The notes: generated by a model from the sequence alone, not told the origin. DNA of 43,034 nt from Chloroflexota bacterium (GCA_034717495.1 JAYELL010000113.1:1-43034), one strand, 5' to 3'; positions 1 to 8,706 are shown, counted from the stretch's first letter. Numbers and translations are program-made.

Positions 1-164
1 ATCACGGTTTTTGCGTCGGTACGCAGTCGGTAGAACAGGGTGTCCTTGGTGGCACTGAAAGTGCGATCGCATTCATGACAAAGGATTGCCCGGAGAATCG
101 GGATTACAATTTTGGAGTGAATACCATATGTCGTCTTTCCCTCTGCCAATGGAACCAGATGGCT
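1..164 (-). pseudogene. Transposase fragment (N-terminal zinc-ribbon part), runs off the window edge
   Basis: Read on the minus strand, the first 164 bases give an open frame containing TTYGIHSK followed by CHECDRTFSATKDTLFYRLR. A short Cys-x2-Cys ribbon followed by TFSATKxTxFYRLRT is characteristic of the N-terminal segment of IS1-like or IS1595-like transposases. A stop codon lies in frame at 165-167, and the residues expected upstream (SGSIGRG) are found in another frame, so the 5' end looks frameshifted. The catalytic part would lie outside the window. What I see is the motif. That it is a dead element is inferred from the frame break and from the broken gene beside it. It could still be an intact element if the true start is a weak codon inside this frame. 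Confidence 0.45.
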
Positions 165-310
165 TTACTTTCAACTTGATTTGTCCTAACCGATGATGCC
201 TCCATTTGTCATGACGCATCTCGCAAGTCCTTGCATCACGTAACGGCATGAAACCGGACTCTTCCGGGAACTTTTGGCGCCAGATATGTTATAGACTTCG
301 AAACACCTGA

Positions 311-907
311 CAGCAGATCGAAACAGTTGTAGCGCAGAAATGGACTGGCTTGTTTTCGGACCTCGACCAGCGCGCTTTGACCTGTATCAACGACGGTACC
401 TATGGTTTCGACTATGCGAGCGGGGAGTTGCGACTCTCACTCCTACGCTCAGCGGCATACTCCGGCCTTCCCGTTTTCGATAGGCCAATCCTGCCCCAGG
501 ACCGCTTCTCGCCCAGGATCGACCAGGGAGAACGCCTGTTCACCTTCTGGATCAACGGCGGTTCCAGCACTGAGCGCCGGGAGCGTATCGACAGAGAAGC
601 GCTTTCGCACAACGAAAAACCCTTCACACTGTCATTTTTTCCTTCTGGTAGAGGTACGCCCCACCCACCTGCCGTAAACCTTTCCGACGCGGTCGTGCTG
701 ATGTCCGCTTTCAAGAAGGCGGAGCAGTCTGACGACTACATCATTCGCTTGTTCGAGCCCACCGGTCTGGCCCGCAGCACGGTGCTGGAGTTTCCTTCCC
801 TTGGTATGAGCCAAACGATCGATCTGGCAGGATTCGAAATAAGAACCTTACGGATCGATCCCCACAACAGGACTATCCAGGCGTACGATTTGCTGGAACA
901 GAATTGA
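311..907 (+). pseudogene. 3' fragment of a GH38 alpha-mannosidase
   Basis: The frame is open from 311 (after TGA at 308-310) to 907; the first usable start is TTG at 350, giving 185 residues. The segment INDGTYGFDY, then LRLSLLRSAAYSG, then a long all-beta tail resembles the C-terminal beta-sandwich of family 38 alpha-mannosidases, which trim alpha-linked mannose and are normally 800-1000 residues long. The catalytic (beta/alpha) domain with its Asp nucleophile is absent and nothing resembling it lies upstream, where a transposase fragment is found instead. I therefore call it a decayed gene that lost its 5' three-quarters, not an active enzyme. It ends about 350 bp from the sugar ABC transporter operon, so it may once have belonged to the same pathway; that link is only inferred. 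Confidence 0.65.
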
Positions 908-1252
908 GTTGTCCAGCAAGTGCAAGTAGACCAAATCTCCGGGTCGATTGTTAGCTGAAACCCTCGTGTCCAGTCTCTTGTCTGTGAGTGCTATAACAGA
1001 ACTCAACCATGATATTGAAACTTGTTGTGAGGTAATGGAAAGATTGCTGGAAGGCCATCACTGCGATAATCCCGAGCAGCACCAATACACCGCCCGAAAC
1101 CGATATCGGCAGCAGGCGCGCACCGTGTTAAAACTCTGTCAGTGACTTCGTTGTTGAACCAACCCGTAGGTATAAATTGACCATTCAATAAACTGCAATC
1201 CTGGCGGGTGACAGAAGTAGCCAGGACGGGCCCGATAGATGGGACCGCAGGT
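908..1252. other. Gene-poor spacer with no clear gene
   Basis: About 345 bp between the mannosidase fragment and the end of the permease gene. The only protein-like signal is a minus-strand frame open from 1127 to 951 (58 codons) with the hydrophobic stretch VSGGVLVLLGIIAVMAF. It has no good start or ribosome site and is preceded by a stop, so it is at best the remnant of a membrane protein. The plus-strand frame at 948-1145 is low-complexity and not convincing. Confidence 0.4.
1199..1226 (-). terminator. Possible terminator hairpin of the sugar ABC operon
   Basis: TCCTGGC at 1199-1205 pairs exactly with GCCAGGA at 1220-1226 around a 14-base loop, about 27 bp beyond the end of the leftmost permease gene. 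On the minus strand it is followed by TTGCAGTTTATT, not a clean T run, so the call is weak. Confidence 0.3.
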
Positions 1253-2089
1253 TTAGCCCTTCGTCGCGCCTGCGGTCAGCCCTGCCACAAACTGGCGTTG
1301 CAGGATGAAGAACACGACGACGATGGGAATCGAGAACATGACCGAGCTGGCCATGAGTTCCCCATAGCGAATGCCATATTGACCAATATAATCATTCATG
1401 CCCACAGACACAGTCCGCATCTCCCTGGTTTGGGTGAACGCCAGGGCAAACATGAATTCCTGCCAGGTCACGACGACGATCCACACTGCCGTGGCCACGA
1501 TGCCGGGACGGGCCAGTGGCACGACCACTTTCCAGAATGCCTGGAACCTACTGGCGCCGTCGATCATGGCCGATTCTTCAAGATCAGGGGGAATATTGCC
1601 GATGAATCCGAGCAGCATCCAGATGGAAACGGGTAATGTGATGGTAATGTAGGCGATTATCAGGCCAAAGTAGGTGTTGAGCAATCCTGCCTCTCGTACC
1701 ATCTTGAAGATAGGGATGATGATTGTCGCGACCGGGAACATTTGAGCGAGGATGATGGCGACAAGCAAGAAGCCAAAACCCCTGATTTGAAACCGGCTGA
1801 AGCTATAGGCAGCCAACAGCCCGACGCTGATCGAGATAACAATGGTCGCCAAAGAAATGATGGCGCTGTTCAGGAAGTAGCGCCGGAACTCTGGCTGAAA
1901 AGCAGTCTTGTAGTTCTCGATGGTCGGGTTATCGGGCCAAAGGCGGGCCGGGATAGCGAACGGTTCGTTGGCAGGCTTGAGCGACACACTGAACATCCAG
2001 AAGAAGGGGATGAGAACGATGATCAGGACCAACATCTGCAGCGCTATCAGCACAACCCGTCGCAGGCGCTGCCGGGACCTGGGCTTCAT
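1253..2089 (-). CDS. Carbohydrate ABC transporter permease, MalG type
   Basis: A 278-residue inner-membrane protein of the usual length for MalG-type permeases of the CUT1 family, which form a channel with a MalF-type partner to import oligosaccharides. A first membrane segment at about residues 12-33 is followed by the binding-protein-dependent permease domain. The coupling-loop region EESAMIDGASRFQAFWKVVV (around 170-190) matches the EAA motif that docks the ATPase. Its start overlaps the end of the upstream permease gene by 4 bp (2086-2089), so the two are translationally coupled. It is the last gene of a leftward operon that runs from the regulator at 8653. No ATPase gene follows it. Substrate cannot be read from the sequence. 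Confidence 0.93.
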   Translation of the reverse strand: MKPRSRQRLRRVVLIALQMLVLIIVLIPFFWMFSVSLKPANEPFAIPARLWPDNPTIENYKTAFQPEFRRYFLNSAIISLATIVISISVGLLAAYSFSRFQIRGFGFLLVAIILAQMFPVATIIIPIFKMVREAGLLNTYFGLIIAYITITLPVSIWMLLGFIGNIPPDLEESAMIDGASRFQAFWKVVVPLARPGIVATAVWIVVVTWQEFMFALAFTQTREMRTVSVGMNDYIGQYGIRYGELMASSVMFSIPIVVVFFILQRQFVAGLTAGATKG

Positions 2090-3024
2090 ATCCGATCATC
2101 TCCGGTCCGCAGCTGGAGAATATAAAGCACGGCAAGACCCGCCAAAAGCAAGACAGCCACGACGCCATAGGCTGCTGCCTCACCAAAACGAAATTCTCCG
2201 AATCCGATCTGGAAAATGGTAGTTGGGAAGATATGGGTGCGGTTTATGGGCCCACCCTTGGTTGTCACCCAGATCATGTCAAAATAATTGAAGGTGAAAA
2301 TGGTCGTTAGCAGCAAATTCAGGAAGATGATATGTACCATGGCCGGAATCGACACGTACCTGAAACGCTGCACGGCATTGGCCCCGTCGATCTGGGCGGC
2401 CTCCAACTGCTCTTCATCCACGATCTGAAGGGCGGCGAGATAGATAACGGTCGAGAATGGAAAGCCTTTCCAGACGGCGGCGATGATCACTGCCAACATC
2501 GCGGTCGAAGGCTGCGCTAGCCACGGGATGCTCTTATCAACCAAACCCAGACTAATCAGTATGGAGTTGATCAGGCCCAGTTGAGGATCGTACATAAATC
2601 GCCATAGAATCGCAGCGACGATGCCGGGGAGCACCCACGGTAAGAGCACCAGGGTCCGCGACAGACCTCGAAACGGCAGATCCTGATTGAACAGAATGGC
2701 CACGGCCATACCGATCACGTTCTGGAACAGAACGACTCCGATGGTCCAGAAAAGGGAATTCCTCACGACCTGCCAGAAGCCGCCGTCCTGGAGCATATCC
2801 CGGTAATTCTGCAGGCCGATGAATTCAGGCTCCGGGTTGAGAAAAGAGGTCTCATACAGGCTCTCGACGAACGCGAGGATCATTGGGTAATACATGAGCA
2901 GGCCGACAAGAATGACCGCCGGCACCAGAAAGGCCAATGCCAGCAGGGCCTCCCGGCCTGAGTATGCGCCGCGGCCCCAATGCCTTCTATCAGATCGTGT
3001 GGATTTCGCAGGTTGTGCAGTCAT
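2086..3024 (-). CDS. Sugar ABC transporter permease, MalF type
   Basis: A 312-residue membrane protein with the layout of CUT1 MalF-type permeases: a basic N-terminus, a first membrane helix at about residues 27-48 (LLALAFLVPAVILVGLLMYY), a periplasmic stretch including FIGLQNYRDM, then the permease domain. The EAA-type loop EEQLEAAQIDGANAVQRFRY is near residues 204-223. It pairs with the MalG-type protein encoded immediately downstream (4-bp overlap). A 28-bp gap separates it from the uroporphyrinogen-decarboxylase-like gene upstream. No strong ribosome site precedes its ATG. It would deliver substrate captured by the duplicated binding protein in the same operon. Confidence 0.93.
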   Translation of the reverse strand: MTAQPAKSTRSDRRHWGRGAYSGREALLALAFLVPAVILVGLLMYYPMILAFVESLYETSFLNPEPEFIGLQNYRDMLQDGGFWQVVRNSLFWTIGVVLFQNVIGMAVAILFNQDLPFRGLSRTLVLLPWVLPGIVAAILWRFMYDPQLGLINSILISLGLVDKSIPWLAQPSTAMLAVIIAAVWKGFPFSTVIYLAALQIVDEEQLEAAQIDGANAVQRFRYVSIPAMVHIIFLNLLLTTIFTFNYFDMIWVTTKGGPINRTHIFPTTIFQIGFGEFRFGEAAAYGVVAVLLLAGLAVLYILQLRTGDDRI

Positions 3025-3052
3025 CGTGCTTCGCTATTGAACAGGTCAAACA

Positions 3053-4228
3053 CTATACGTGCACTTGATACGTGCACTTGCGTGCCTCATCGGCAAAAGC
3101 GGCAATCAACTTGGGATCGGCGCTGAAGAAATGATCGGAAGGACTGAGTATGAACCCGCCGCCTTCGCCGGCAGCCTCAAAGTTTCGACGAACAGCAGCA
3201 CGGGTCGCTTCTTCCGAGCAATCCTCGAAATAGTGGTACTGATCGAAACTGCCGATCATACAGACTTTGTCACCGATACGAACTTTCGCCTCCGCCAGAC
3301 GGACATCACCGCCTATCTCAGGCGGTGTCAGGGTCTCCATAGCGTTGGGATTCATAGCCGCAATGGTTTCGAGAATTGGCATCATGCCGCCACACGTATG
3401 GTAGGCTATGCGCTGCCCTGCCTCGTGAGCGGCTTCGATCAGGTCAGCATCGTAGGGAGCGACGAAGTCCTCGAAGATACTGGGAGAGATGACTGTGGTA
3501 GAGGCATCGCCACCGCCCAGTTCGAGGATATCGTATCTTGCGCCTTTGAGTGACTCGACAAACGTTCTTTTGCGGCGATGCAATATTTTCAACAAGTCCT
3601 GAACCCAGCCAGGATCGTCGAAGGTCTCCATGATCATCTGCTGCGTGCCGACCAGACAGCATGCGTCCTGCCACGTGCCCGGCTGCCCGAAGAGATCGAA
3701 GCAGCAGATATGGCCTCTCACCAGCCCCCGTTCACCGAAAGCCTTCGCGGTCGCATTAACGGCATCAACGTCGCATTTCGGTGCCGTCACATACTCGCCG
3801 ATAAGGTCGATATCACTTTTCTCTTTGATCAGGTGTTCAGTCACCCATGTAGTATGCTCGTTGGATTGCAGAACGGTGGTGAGTTCTCCTTTTGGGGTGA
3901 CGATACGAAATCTTGTGGTGGCGTAACGGGGATGGGGCAACCCTTCAGATTCGATCCGCCAGTCATCAGTGGCTATACGCCTGCTTTCCAGGAAACCCGG
4001 TTCTCCCTGCGAGGGGTCGTAGTATTCGCCAGCATCGGGATCAGGGCGGTGGGGCACCGTCCAGACGATGGCGTCCATTTCAAAGTAGTCGAAAAACTCC
4101 TGATTGGATATCCCTCCCATAATGTTGTCGAGAAAATCGGTCATCAGGTGATGCGTTGTCACGGGAAGGCGGTCAGGGATACCTCGATCCAACGCGGTGA
4201 GCATTCTTTGTTTTGATGTCATACCCAT
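3053..4228 (-). CDS. Uroporphyrinogen decarboxylase (URO-D) family protein
   Basis: A 391-residue soluble protein. It opens with TSKQRMLTALDRGIPDRLPV, the usual N-terminus of URO-D-superfamily proteins, and carries FDLFGQPGTWQDACCLVG mid-protein, ILELGGGDAS, and HTCGGMMPIL around residue 280. HxCGG is the position where MtaA/MtbA-type corrinoid methyltransferases bind zinc; a later CMIGSFDQYH could supply another ligand. True haem-pathway HemE lacks this pattern, and no haem genes are nearby, so a methyl-transfer or unknown role is more likely. Proteins of this family recur in sugar ABC operons of Chloroflexota and related phyla, but I do not know their function there. The start could be either of two ATGs (residue 1 or 3); AGGAG about 10 bases upstream supports the first. 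Confidence 0.85.
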   Translation of the reverse strand: MGMTSKQRMLTALDRGIPDRLPVTTHHLMTDFLDNIMGGISNQEFFDYFEMDAIVWTVPHRPDPDAGEYYDPSQGEPGFLESRRIATDDWRIESEGLPHPRYATTRFRIVTPKGELTTVLQSNEHTTWVTEHLIKEKSDIDLIGEYVTAPKCDVDAVNATAKAFGERGLVRGHICCFDLFGQPGTWQDACCLVGTQQMIMETFDDPGWVQDLLKILHRRKRTFVESLKGARYDILELGGGDASTTVISPSIFEDFVAPYDADLIEAAHEAGQRIAYHTCGGMMPILETIAAMNPNAMETLTPPEIGGDVRLAEAKVRIGDKVCMIGSFDQYHYFEDCSEEATRAAVRRNFEAAGEGGGFILSPSDHFFSADPKLIAAFADEARKCTYQVHV

Positions 4229-4367
4229 TGGGCATACTCCTCGGCAATGGTGGCAGAGACCACAACATGGCTCCGATAGATCGAATCCGTGTTTTGAAAC
4301 AGCGCCGGACTATCAAGAGATGGTCGTCATGACGATCCGGCGCCGCACGATAGGTTGCCTGTCTTCG

Positions 4368-5516
4368 TTACTTCAAACCGTCGATCTCGGCACAAGCGAG
4401 GTCCACAGCATCCTGCACGGGCGTGCCACTGAATATCGCTTGCATCATTTCTTGCTCGATAGTCGCGACCTGCAGGTAGTTCGGTGAGAGCGGTCGGGGC
4501 CGGGCGTTATCGAGGTGCTCCATAATGCGATCGGGGCCCTTGCGATTCGCCTCCAGGAAGTTCTGAGCCGCCACTTTGTTGGCCGGGATCAGGTCAACGA
4601 CACGGCCGTTAACCTCAGGGTCGGTCATGAATTCGATGAACTTCCAGGCCGCTTCCTGGTTGGGCGAATTCGCGTACACGACCAGGTTCCAGCCGCCATA
4701 GGTGCCGACCGGGGTCTTACCTTCAGGCGCCGTACCATTTACGAATTCCCAGTTCAGATCGCTACCCTGCAAGGTGGGCTGCTCCAAGGCTGGCCACCAT
4801 TCAGTGGCCAGGGTACCATTGAGGAACAATTCGCGCATGTCACCACTGGACGCGTTTAGAATGCCCTCGGGGGCATAAGCTTGCAATCCAAGCAGATACT
4901 CCAGGGCTTCGATGGCTTCAGGGTCACCTAACGCGCAACTGCCATCCCCGTTCAAGACGGAGCCACCGTTGGAGTAGATGAAACTGTTCATTACGACGAC
5001 CGTATCCTCGCCCATTTGGCTGAACAGGCCCACGCCGTACTGGCCGTCGGTTGTCAACGCCTCGCCCGCAGCTTGGAGACCTTCCCAGGTGGCCAGGCTC
5101 TCAGGATCAACGCCGGCTGCACTCAGCATATCGGCGTTGTAAAACGTGAATTGCCAGACATCGACGTTGAAGGGAATACCCCAAACCTGTCCATCCCAGG
5201 TGGCGGAATCCCAGGCGCCGGGGAAGAAGTTCTCCTGGACGATGCTGTCCGAGTCGGCGACGAAATCATCCAAGGGAATGATCGCATTGGCCACCGCAAA
5301 GCCGGAGTTCCAGATCTGATCGACGGTCGAGACATCGGGCGGGTTACCGCTCTGTACTGCCAGCAACAGCTTCTGCTGGTATTCGGTATAGGGCACGGTC
5401 ACGACTTCCACCTCGATGTTGGGATTGGCAGCCTCGAATTCGTCTACAGCGATCTGCTGGAACTGGCTCAATCCCGATTCAGTCTGCTGATTATCCCAGA
5501 AGACCAATTTGATCGG
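4368..5516 (-). repeat. Internal tandem duplication, 3' copy (binding module 2)
   Basis: This segment repeats 5565-6713 at a constant offset of 1197 bp with no net insertions or deletions seen. Identity is patchy: 4441-4616 is identical to 5638-5813 (176 bp), 4773-4871 is identical to its partner (99 bp) and 4999-5069 likewise (71 bp). The stretches between, such as 4638-4772 and 5165-5516, carry many differences. Confidence 0.93.
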
Positions 5517-6857
5517 TTCACCGGCCGGCTCTTCCTCCTTGGCTAGCTCCATCGCCACCTCACCCACGCCAAGCGCATTGATCTCGTCACAGGCAGCCGC
5601 AGTGGCATCAGCCACCGGCGTTCCGCTGAATATCGCCTGCATCATTTCTTGCTCGATAGTCGCGACCTGCAGGTAGTTCGGTGAGAGCGGTCGGGGCCGG
5701 GCGTTATCGAGGTGCTCCATAATGCGATCGGGGCCCTTGCGATTCGCCTCCAGGAAGTTCTGAGCCGCCACTTTGTTGGCCGGGATCAGGTCAACGACAC
5801 GGCCGTTAACCTCGGGGTCGGTCATGAATTCGATGAATTTCCAGACCGCTTCCTGGTTGGGGGAGTCCTTGTACATGACCAGGTTCCAGCCGCCGTAGGT
5901 GCCGACAGGGGTCTTGCCCTCGGGTGCCGTGCCGTTCACAAAGTCCCAGTTCAAGTCACTACCTTGAAGGGTGGGCTGCTCCAAGGCTGGCCACCATTCA
6001 GTGGCCAGGGTACCATTGAGGAACAATTCGCGCATGTCACCACTGGACGCGTTTAGAATGCCCTCGGGAGCATAAGCCTGCAATCCAAGCAGATACTCCA
6101 ATGCTTCGACCGCCTCGGGGTCAGTCAGTGCGCAGGAACCATCTTCGTTGAGCACGGAGCCATCGTTGGAGTAGATGAAACTGTTCATGACGACAACCGT
6201 ATCCTCGCCCATTTGGCTGAACAGGCCCACGCCGTACTGGCCGTCGGTTGTCAACGCCTCGCCCGCGGCTTGGAGACCTTCCCAGGTGGCCAGGCTCTCA
6301 GGATCGACGCCGGCTGCACTCAGCATATCGGCGTTGTAAAACGTGAATTGCCAGACATCCACATTGAAGGGCACACCCCAGACGCCCCCATCCCAGGTCG
6401 CTGATTCCCAGGCGCCGGGGAAGAAGTTTTCCTGAGCGATGCTATCGGATGCAGCAACATAGGAGTCGAGCGGTTCAATGGCTCCCGCAACGGCAAAGCC
6501 GGAATTCCAGATCTGATCGACGGTGGAGACATCCGGGGGATCGTCGCTTTGCACAGCAAGCAGGAGTTTTTGCTGATATTCCGTATATGGCACGGTTACA
6601 ACTTCGACCTTGATATTGGGGTTTGCTGCCTCGAACTCATCCACGGCAATTTGTTGGAACTCACTGAGACCTGATTCTGTCTGCTGGTTGTCCCAAAAAG
6701 TGATGGTGACGACCTCATCCTCTGCCGGCTCAGACGCTTCCGGTGCTGTGGTTTCTGGTTCAGATGGTGCAGGGGCTGCGGGTTGGCTGCATGCTGCCAA
6801 CACCATCAGGGTTATCAGAAGCAAGCCCAAAATCATGAAAGAACGTTTGTGGTTCAC
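4368..6857 (-). CDS. Double-length extracellular sugar-binding lipoprotein (two fused, near-identical binding-protein modules)
   Basis: An 829-residue ABC solute-binding protein, about twice the family's usual 400-450. A GTG start at 6857 sits five bases after AAAGGAGG (6870-6863). Residues 1-23 are a lipoprotein signal ending in LAAC with Cys23 as the lipid anchor, followed by a Pro/Glu/Ala linker. Module 1 (about 49-430, beginning TITFWDNQQTESGLS) and module 2 (about 448-829, beginning KLVFWDNQQTESGLS) are copies offset by exactly 399 codons. Both look like complete extracellular solute-binding domains of the CUT1 type. The join carries a charged linker (AKEEEPAGEP) like the one after the lipid anchor; module 2 has no signal peptide of its own. 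The gene lies 59 bp after the regulator and upstream of the URO-D and permease genes. A tethered pair of binding modules on one anchor is the likely result. An assembly join of two neighbouring paralogues cannot be excluded by reading alone. Confidence 0.93.
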   Translation of the reverse strand: MNHKRSFMILGLLLITLMVLAACSQPAAPAPSEPETTAPEASEPAEDEVVTITFWDNQQTESGLSEFQQIAVDEFEAANPNIKVEVVTVPYTEYQQKLLLAVQSDDPPDVSTVDQIWNSGFAVAGAIEPLDSYVAASDSIAQENFFPGAWESATWDGGVWGVPFNVDVWQFTFYNADMLSAAGVDPESLATWEGLQAAGEALTTDGQYGVGLFSQMGEDTVVVMNSFIYSNDGSVLNEDGSCALTDPEAVEALEYLLGLQAYAPEGILNASSGDMRELFLNGTLATEWWPALEQPTLQGSDLNWDFVNGTAPEGKTPVGTYGGWNLVMYKDSPNQEAVWKFIEFMTDPEVNGRVVDLIPANKVAAQNFLEANRKGPDRIMEHLDNARPRPLSPNYLQVATIEQEMMQAIFSGTPVADATAAACDEINALGVGEVAMELAKEEEPAGEPIKLVFWDNQQTESGLSQFQQIAVDEFEAANPNIEVEVVTVPYTEYQQKLLLAVQSGNPPDVSTVDQIWNSGFAVANAIIPLDDFVADSDSIVQENFFPGAWDSATWDGQVWGIPFNVDVWQFTFYNADMLSAAGVDPESLATWEGLQAAGEALTTDGQYGVGLFSQMGEDTVVVMNSFIYSNGGSVLNGDGSCALGDPEAIEALEYLLGLQAYAPEGILNASSGDMRELFLNGTLATEWWPALEQPTLQGSDLNWEFVNGTAPEGKTPVGTYGGWNLVVYANSPNQEAAWKFIEFMTDPEVNGRVVDLIPANKVAAQNFLEANRKGPDRIMEHLDNARPRPLSPNYLQVATIEQEMMQAIFSGTPVQDAVDLACAEIDGLK
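5565..6713 (-). repeat. Internal tandem duplication, 5' copy (binding module 1)
   Basis: This is the partner of 4368-5516 at +1197 bp. Both copies stay in the same frame, so the duplicated unit is 399 codons. The differences cluster at the start of the module and in short internal islands. Confidence 0.93.
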
Positions 6858-6916
6858 CTTTTCCTCCTTTGCTGGAAATGGTCTTGGTTACAATAGGCGA
6901 GCAACAGGAATTTGGG

Positions 6917-8653
6917 TCAGATCTCGGCGATCACGACATCGACACCTCCTTGAGTAAATGTCTTGCGATCATGGGCGCTTATTGCAGCATCTGTAACTAA
7001 CGTGTGAATACTGCTCAGTGGTGCGATGTTCACCAGCGATTCCACGCCGATCTTCGTGTGATCTGCCAACATGATTACTTGCCGTGCGGCCTTGATCATT
7101 GCCTGCTTCACAGCTGCCTCGGTGATGTTTGAATTGGAGACCCCAAAGTCGAGACTGACTCCGGCACCGCTGATAAATGCTTTGTCTACCCGCAGTTCAG
7201 CCAATACGGACTGCGTGCCTGGCCCAACCATCGAATGGCTTTCATGCCTGTACATGCCTCCTGCCACAAACAACTCAATGCCAGACTCCCCATCAAGTTC
7301 AGTCAGCACGGGGAGTGAGTTGGTCATCACCTGTATCTGTTGCCTGCCCCGCAATGCCAGAGCGAGGTACGCCGTTGTGGTCCCGGCATCAAGGATGATT
7401 CTATCACCTGTATTCACAAAACGAGCGGCGGTAAAACCTATCGCCTTCTTGAGATCGTCCACCTCGGATGCCATATCCTGGCTGGCATCCACGACCTCCA
7501 ATGTGATACCCAACTCACGTGCCCGTGATAGCATGGCGTGTTCGATGTGCCGGTACCATGCATGGGAACTGAAAATCTGTACATAGCCAATGCGAGCGGG
7601 CATCGTCGTCAAGGCACAGCGACTGATCGTCGAAAGGGACGGGCTGGCGCTCAACATCTGGTCTGAGCGCGCCATGTTGATATGCCAAGTCCCGTTCTCT
7701 TCGGCACTGCGCGTGTAATACTGGTCAAGGTTTTCATCAGTAATCAGTACATGAGGCGTGTAGACACGATCGGGCAAGATATTGCCCTGATAGGCGCAGA
7801 TCGACGTGTCCACGCAGAAACGTCCCACCAATTCTGGAAACATGGCGATACCGGCCTTGTAGGGACCCCCGGAGACCATCAGGTCCTTGACGGTGCTGCC
7901 CTCAAAGCCAATGGAAACGACGATGACGCGACTCTCATCGAGACCGGCAGATCGATAAGCTTCCAGTGCGCCGAGTGCTGTGTCGTCATTGATGCCAAAG
8001 ATGACGTTGATATCTGGGTGAACAGAGAATGCGTCCTGAGCAATCCGGAAAGAAGTATCCCGTAACCCTTCGCCGTTCACTCGATGGATGATGTGATCAC
8101 CTGCCGGAAGATGACGCAGGCTATCGGCAAATCCTCTGCTGCGAGCGCGGGTATTGGCAAAGGGAGCCGATACATCCAGGACCCGCACGTTGCCGTTCAA
8201 ATTGGCGCGTGCATAATTGGCAACCCAATGCCCTAACTCAACACCGGCACTGTAATCGTCAATCGTAATGACCGTTGTGGCCCCATGATAATTGTGAGAT
8301 TCGGCGACAACAGGCACACTCATTCGAAGCGCCCGATCTACCAACAAACGGGTTGTTGCTGTTTCTGCCGGCGTTACGATCAGAACATCGGCGCGGTCCA
8401 CCAGCGCAGTCCTCGCCTCTATCAACCCAAGGTTTACCGAGCGCAGAGAGGTGTCGTGTCGACTGGAAACCCGCAACGCACCGCCATAGGTGCGATCGAG
8501 CAGCCCCTTCTCCTCTAGTCGCCTCAAATCGCGACGAGCAGTTTCGGCTGAACAGTTGCAACGCGCGCAGATCTCTGCAACCGTTACCATACTCTGCTGC
8601 TGCAGTAGATTGAGTATCACAACCTGGCGCTGGCCTGGAAGCATCTGGGGCAC
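6917..8653 (-). CDS. DeoR-type transcription regulator with an embedded sugar-binding-protein-like domain
   Basis: 578 residues, more than twice the 250-260 usual for DeoR regulators. Residues about 5-60 form the DeoR winged helix (VTVAEICARCNCSAETARRD, then LEEKGLLDRTYGGA). Residues about 75-330 resemble the periplasmic-binding-protein fold of LacI/RbsB proteins (ADVLIVTPAETATTRLLVD, ITIDDYSAGVELGHWV, VIFGINDDTALGALEAY). Around 355-395 a second binding-protein-like start appears (RIGYVQIFSS, ARELGITLEVVDASQD). From about 405 to the end is a full DeoR sensor domain with the sugar-phosphate pocket motif LDAGTTTAYLA, then VMTNSL, FVAGGMY and LADHTKIG. It could therefore sense both a free sugar and a phosphorylated one. 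It leads the operon with its own promoter and probably controls that operon. That the domains act together is inference. Confidence 0.88.
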   Translation of the reverse strand: MPQMLPGQRQVVILNLLQQQSMVTVAEICARCNCSAETARRDLRRLEEKGLLDRTYGGALRVSSRHDTSLRSVNLGLIEARTALVDRADVLIVTPAETATTRLLVDRALRMSVPVVAESHNYHGATTVITIDDYSAGVELGHWVANYARANLNGNVRVLDVSAPFANTRARSRGFADSLRHLPAGDHIIHRVNGEGLRDTSFRIAQDAFSVHPDINVIFGINDDTALGALEAYRSAGLDESRVIVVSIGFEGSTVKDLMVSGGPYKAGIAMFPELVGRFCVDTSICAYQGNILPDRVYTPHVLITDENLDQYYTRSAEENGTWHINMARSDQMLSASPSLSTISRCALTTMPARIGYVQIFSSHAWYRHIEHAMLSRARELGITLEVVDASQDMASEVDDLKKAIGFTAARFVNTGDRIILDAGTTTAYLALALRGRQQIQVMTNSLPVLTELDGESGIELFVAGGMYRHESHSMVGPGTQSVLAELRVDKAFISGAGVSLDFGVSNSNITEAAVKQAMIKAARQVIMLADHTKIGVESLVNIAPLSSIHTLVTDAAISAHDRKTFTQGGVDVVIAEI

Positions 8654-8706
8654 ACCATACCCTGACTGAGCGTGACCATTCCTGGGGTATTCTTGTAGCT
8701 GCCACT

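Noticed and set aside
308-310. TGA before the mannosidase fragment as a recoded (selenocysteine) codon
   Set aside because: No selenocysteine element is apparent, and family 38 enzymes do not use one; upstream sequence does not resemble the enzyme.
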